In this document: positions 5,490 to 7,210 of the stretch, in pieces
Layout: each line of letters starts with the position of its first letter
How positions within the stretch are numbered: position 1 is the first letter of the stretch
Assembly (NCBI GenBank): GCA_910579595.1
Contig: CAJTVM010000115.1
Coordinates: 1-7,210, forward strand
Source of the DNA: an uncultured Oscillospiraceae bacterium
Lineage (GTDB): Bacteria > Bacillota > Clostridia > Oscillospirales > Oscillospiraceae
Reading direction: 5' to 3'
DNA: 7,210 bases
Position numbers and translations under genes: made by a program
Notes under the pieces: model-generated
What the model was told of the DNA's origin: nothing
What the model saw: only the letters and a program-made list of their open reading frames with translations
Databases searched by the model: none

Positions 5490-6553
5490 AAACCTCAGAT
5501 TTTTATTTCGACCTCCCTCAGGAGCTGATTGCCCAGACGCCGCTGGAACGGCGGGACAGCTCCCGGCTGCTGGCGCTGGACAGGGCTACGGGAAACACCC
5601 GGCATATGCACTTCTACGATCTTCCTTCCCTGCTGCGCCCTGGGGACTGCCTGGTACTCAACGACAGCCGGGTACTGCCCGCCCGGCTCATTGGCCATCG
5701 TGCGGGGGGCGGCGCCTGCGAGGTACTGCTGCTCATCGACCGGGGGGAGAAGGTATGGGAGTGTCTGGTACGCCCCGGCAAAAAGCTGCGCCCCGGCGCG
5801 AAGGTCACCTTCGGGGACGGCGAGCTGTCCGCCGAGGTGGTGGGCGAGGTAGTGGGCGGCAACCGCCTGGTCCGCTTCGACTACGACGGCATTTTCCTGG
5901 AGGCGCTGGAACGACTGGGTAAAATGCCCCTGCCTCCCTACATCAAGGCGGAGCTGGACGATGGTGAGCGCTACCAGACGGTGTACTCTAAGGTGGTAGG
6001 ATCCGCCGCCGCCCCCACGGCGGGGCTCCACTTCACAAAGGAGTTGCTGGAGCAGGTGCAGGCCATGGGGGTACGGGTGTGCTATGTGACCCTCCATGTG
6101 GGCCTGGGCACCTTCCGCCCGGTAAAGGCGGAAAACCTGGACGAGCATGAGATGCACTCGGAATACTGCGTCATCCCCCAGGAGACCGCCGATGTGATCA
6201 ACGGGACCAGACGGGCCGGGGGCCGGGTGATCTGCGTGGGCACCACCTCCTGCCGCACGGTGGAGAGCTGGGCCGCGGACGATGGTACGCTGGCGGCATC
6301 TGCGGGCTGGACAAATATTTTCATCTACCCCGGTTACCGCTTCAAGGTGCTGGACGCCCTGATCACCAACTTCCATCTGCCGGAATCCACCCTGATTATG
6401 CTGGTGTCCGCCCTGGCGGGGCGGGAGCACGTCCTGTCGGCCTATGAGGAGGCGGTGCGGGAAAAATATCGATTCTTCTCCTTCGGGGACGCCATGTTTA
6501 TTGGAAGCAGGATAGACGAGCCAGGAAGCAAGAAGACGGAAACCCTTGAATAG
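5486..6553 (+). CDS. queA: S-adenosylmethionine:tRNA ribosyltransferase-isomerase
   Basis: Transfers and isomerises the ribosyl group of S-adenosylmethionine onto 7-aminomethyl-7-deazaguanine in the anticodon of tRNAs for Asp, Asn, His and Tyr, giving epoxyqueuosine. The protein is 355 residues, at the long end of normal. Seen: MKTSDFYFDLPQELIAQTPL (1-20), LVLNDSRVLPARL (56-68), PLPPYIK (148-154), GSAAAPTAGLHFT (172-184), VTLHVGLGTFRPV (201-213), GTTSCRTVES (252-261) and ITNFHLPESTLIMLVSA (293-309). The GTG start at 5486 is the only one giving the conserved N-terminus. It lies within the ATGTGA end of the upstream gene, with GGTGGG (5474-5479) six bases before, so translation is likely coupled. 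The last 15 residues after the usual FSFGDAMFI end are a tail whose DNA forms the left arm of the terminator. A tgt partner is not in the window. Confidence 0.96.
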   Translation: MKTSDFYFDLPQELIAQTPLERRDSSRLLALDRATGNTRHMHFYDLPSLLRPGDCLVLNDSRVLPARLIGHRAGGGACEVLLLIDRGEKVWECLVRPGKKLRPGAKVTFGDGELSAEVVGEVVGGNRLVRFDYDGIFLEALERLGKMPLPPYIKAELDDGERYQTVYSKVVGSAAAPTAGLHFTKELLEQVQAMGVRVCYVTLHVGLGTFRPVKAENLDEHEMHSEYCVIPQETADVINGTRRAGGRVICVGTTSCRTVESWAADDGTLAASAGWTNIFIYPGYRFKVLDALITNFHLPESTLIMLVSALAGREHVLSAYEEAVREKYRFFSFGDAMFIGSRIDEPGSKKTETLE

Positions 6554-6572
6554 AGGGGCTTCCGGCCTTTTT
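6537..6572. terminator. queA: Intrinsic terminator overlapping the queA stop codon
   Basis: CGGAA (6537-6541) pairs with TTCCG (6560-6564), and CCCT (6543-6546) with AGGG (6554-6557), with a small internal loop. GGCC and five T (6568-6572) follow. The queA TAG (6551-6553) lies in the hairpin loop. On the other strand the stem is followed by TCTTCTT, so it may also stop minus-strand transcription from the decayed regulator. Confidence 0.7.
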
Positions 6573-7065
6573 CATTCCTCTGGCTGCTTGTAGGCAAATC
6601 GGTGCTCTATGCCGTTTTTGAAGGTGATGGACCGAATTTTGCCGTCCAAGATACAAAAGTTTTTTATTAAGGTCGAGCTGCATCCAAATCATCTTCTTCA
6701 TATGTGCGTCAGCTCATACCCGGCTATGAGCGTCCGTATCTCTGGAGACGGCGGCTGGTCTGGAATGGAGGAAGAGGACAGACCCATCAGGTAGTCTATC
6801 GACAACATCCATGGCGGCAGCCATCCGCGCAACGTACTCGATTTTCGGATTGTGTGCCCCGGACAAGTACCTTGATATGGTGGCGGTCCCGGCCAGGTAT
6901 GTCCGTAAGCAGATCCCGTATGGAATCCTCGGTCCACTCGCCGTCCAGGTAGCTGGCTATGTCCGGGACACAGATATCGAATGTGCATAGCGGACGATTC
7001 GACTTCCGCCAAAAGCTCACAGTGAACAGCCTGACATCCTGATTTTCCCGCATATCCGGCTGCAT
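6572..7065 (-). pseudogene. Decayed XRE-family helix-turn-helix regulator with several frameshifts
   Basis: Protein-like pieces of one HTH regulator run in order on the minus strand but change frame. Piece 1 ends ASYLDGEWTEDSIRDLLTDI (to about 6895). Piece 2 is AGTATISRYLSGAHNPKIEY then VARMAAAMDV (6893-6804), a typical XRE recognition helix and following helix. Piece 3 is SIDYLMGL through SPEIRTLIAGYE (6802-6713), the usual hinge after such a domain. Piece 4 is ADAHMKKMIWMQLDLN (6712 to about 6666). A tail with ILDGKIRSITFKNGIEHRF ends at TGA 6572-6574. The shifts fall near 6894, 6803 and 6713, and at the six-T run 6660-6665; each is a single-base gain or loss. No single frame yields a complete domain. 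The N-terminus is not fixed: an in-frame ATG at 7065 has no good ribosome binding site, and the frame is open further. The fourth shift and tail are less certain and could belong to another remnant. Base composition is less GC-rich than the core genes. Sequencing error is possible but unlikely to give several errors only here. Confidence 0.55.
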
Positions 7066-7210
7066 TTTCTGTGTCAAGGCGCGGGCCGCAGATAAGAAGC
7101 TGCTCGTCGAAGTGGCATTTCTAAAGCTGTTGTCAAGGGGGAATGTGAGATTATTTGATTTTATCCCCCCAAGGCCATCACTTCTGGACAAATACGCTCC
7201 ACTTGTGTTA
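7043..7210 (+). other. Open plus-strand frame running off the window; product not recognised
   Basis: From just after a TGA at 7040-7042, 56 codons stay open to the end of the window. They read ADKKLLVEVAFLKLL at 7088-7132 and RLFDFIPPRPSLLDKYAPLV further on. No convincing start with a ribosome binding site is visible (GTG occurs at 7109). The minus strand over the same bases is also open in the frame of the decayed regulator, so at most one of the two is real. The composition is AT-richer than in the dap genes. It could be the 5' part of a gene or another remnant. Confidence 0.2.

Noticed and set aside
1..7210. tRNA or rRNA genes, CRISPR arrays, transposase genes
   Set aside because: No clover-leaf sequence, regularly spaced repeats or transposase motifs were seen on reading both strands.

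Overview
The window looks like chromosomal DNA of a GC-rich, probably spore-forming Firmicute of the Clostridia, most plausibly an Oscillospiraceae-type gut anaerobe. This rests on high GC in the core genes, an exported SpoIID/LytB-domain protein, strong AGGAGG-type ribosome binding sites, and an archaeal/fungal-type aspartate-semialdehyde dehydrogenase beside dapA and dapB. The genus is inference.

Layout. Positions 1-219 (+) are the C-terminal S4 RNA-binding end of tyrosyl-tRNA synthetase. A 17-bp perfect hairpin (235-270) then serves as a bidirectional terminator. Reading leftward from about 3713 is a minus-strand operon: promoter, asd (2465-3550), a previously unlisted 24-codon small ORF (2378-2452), dapA (1466-2353), a structured insert of about 180 bp (1278-1470), dapB (505-1263) and a DmpI-like tautomerase (275-490). 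Asd, DapA and DapB are consecutive steps of the diaminopimelate/lysine pathway: aspartyl phosphate to aspartate semialdehyde to hydroxy-tetrahydrodipicolinate to tetrahydrodipicolinate. The tautomerase is the odd member.

To the right of a 202-bp control region, a plus-strand pair runs from 3753: a secreted SPOR + SpoIID/LytB cell-wall protein and queA (queuosine biosynthesis). They overlap by 4 bp, so their translation is probably coupled. The two promoters I can place in the control region face each other, and a 27-bp near-perfect palindrome covers the asd -35 box.

After the queA terminator (6537-6572) the quality of coding sequence drops. The minus strand of 6572-7065 holds an XRE-type helix-turn-helix regulator whose recognisable pieces lie in different frames, so it is a decayed gene. 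The last 170 bases also carry an open plus-strand frame running off the window, which I do not recognise.

Most of the window is ordinary core metabolism. The points worth checking are the structured insert flanked by an 8-bp direct repeat exactly at the dapA stop codon, the small ORF between asd and dapA, the palindrome at the asd promoter, the tautomerase coupled to dapB, and the frameshifted XRE gene. I do not see clear evidence of a new defence or mobile system.
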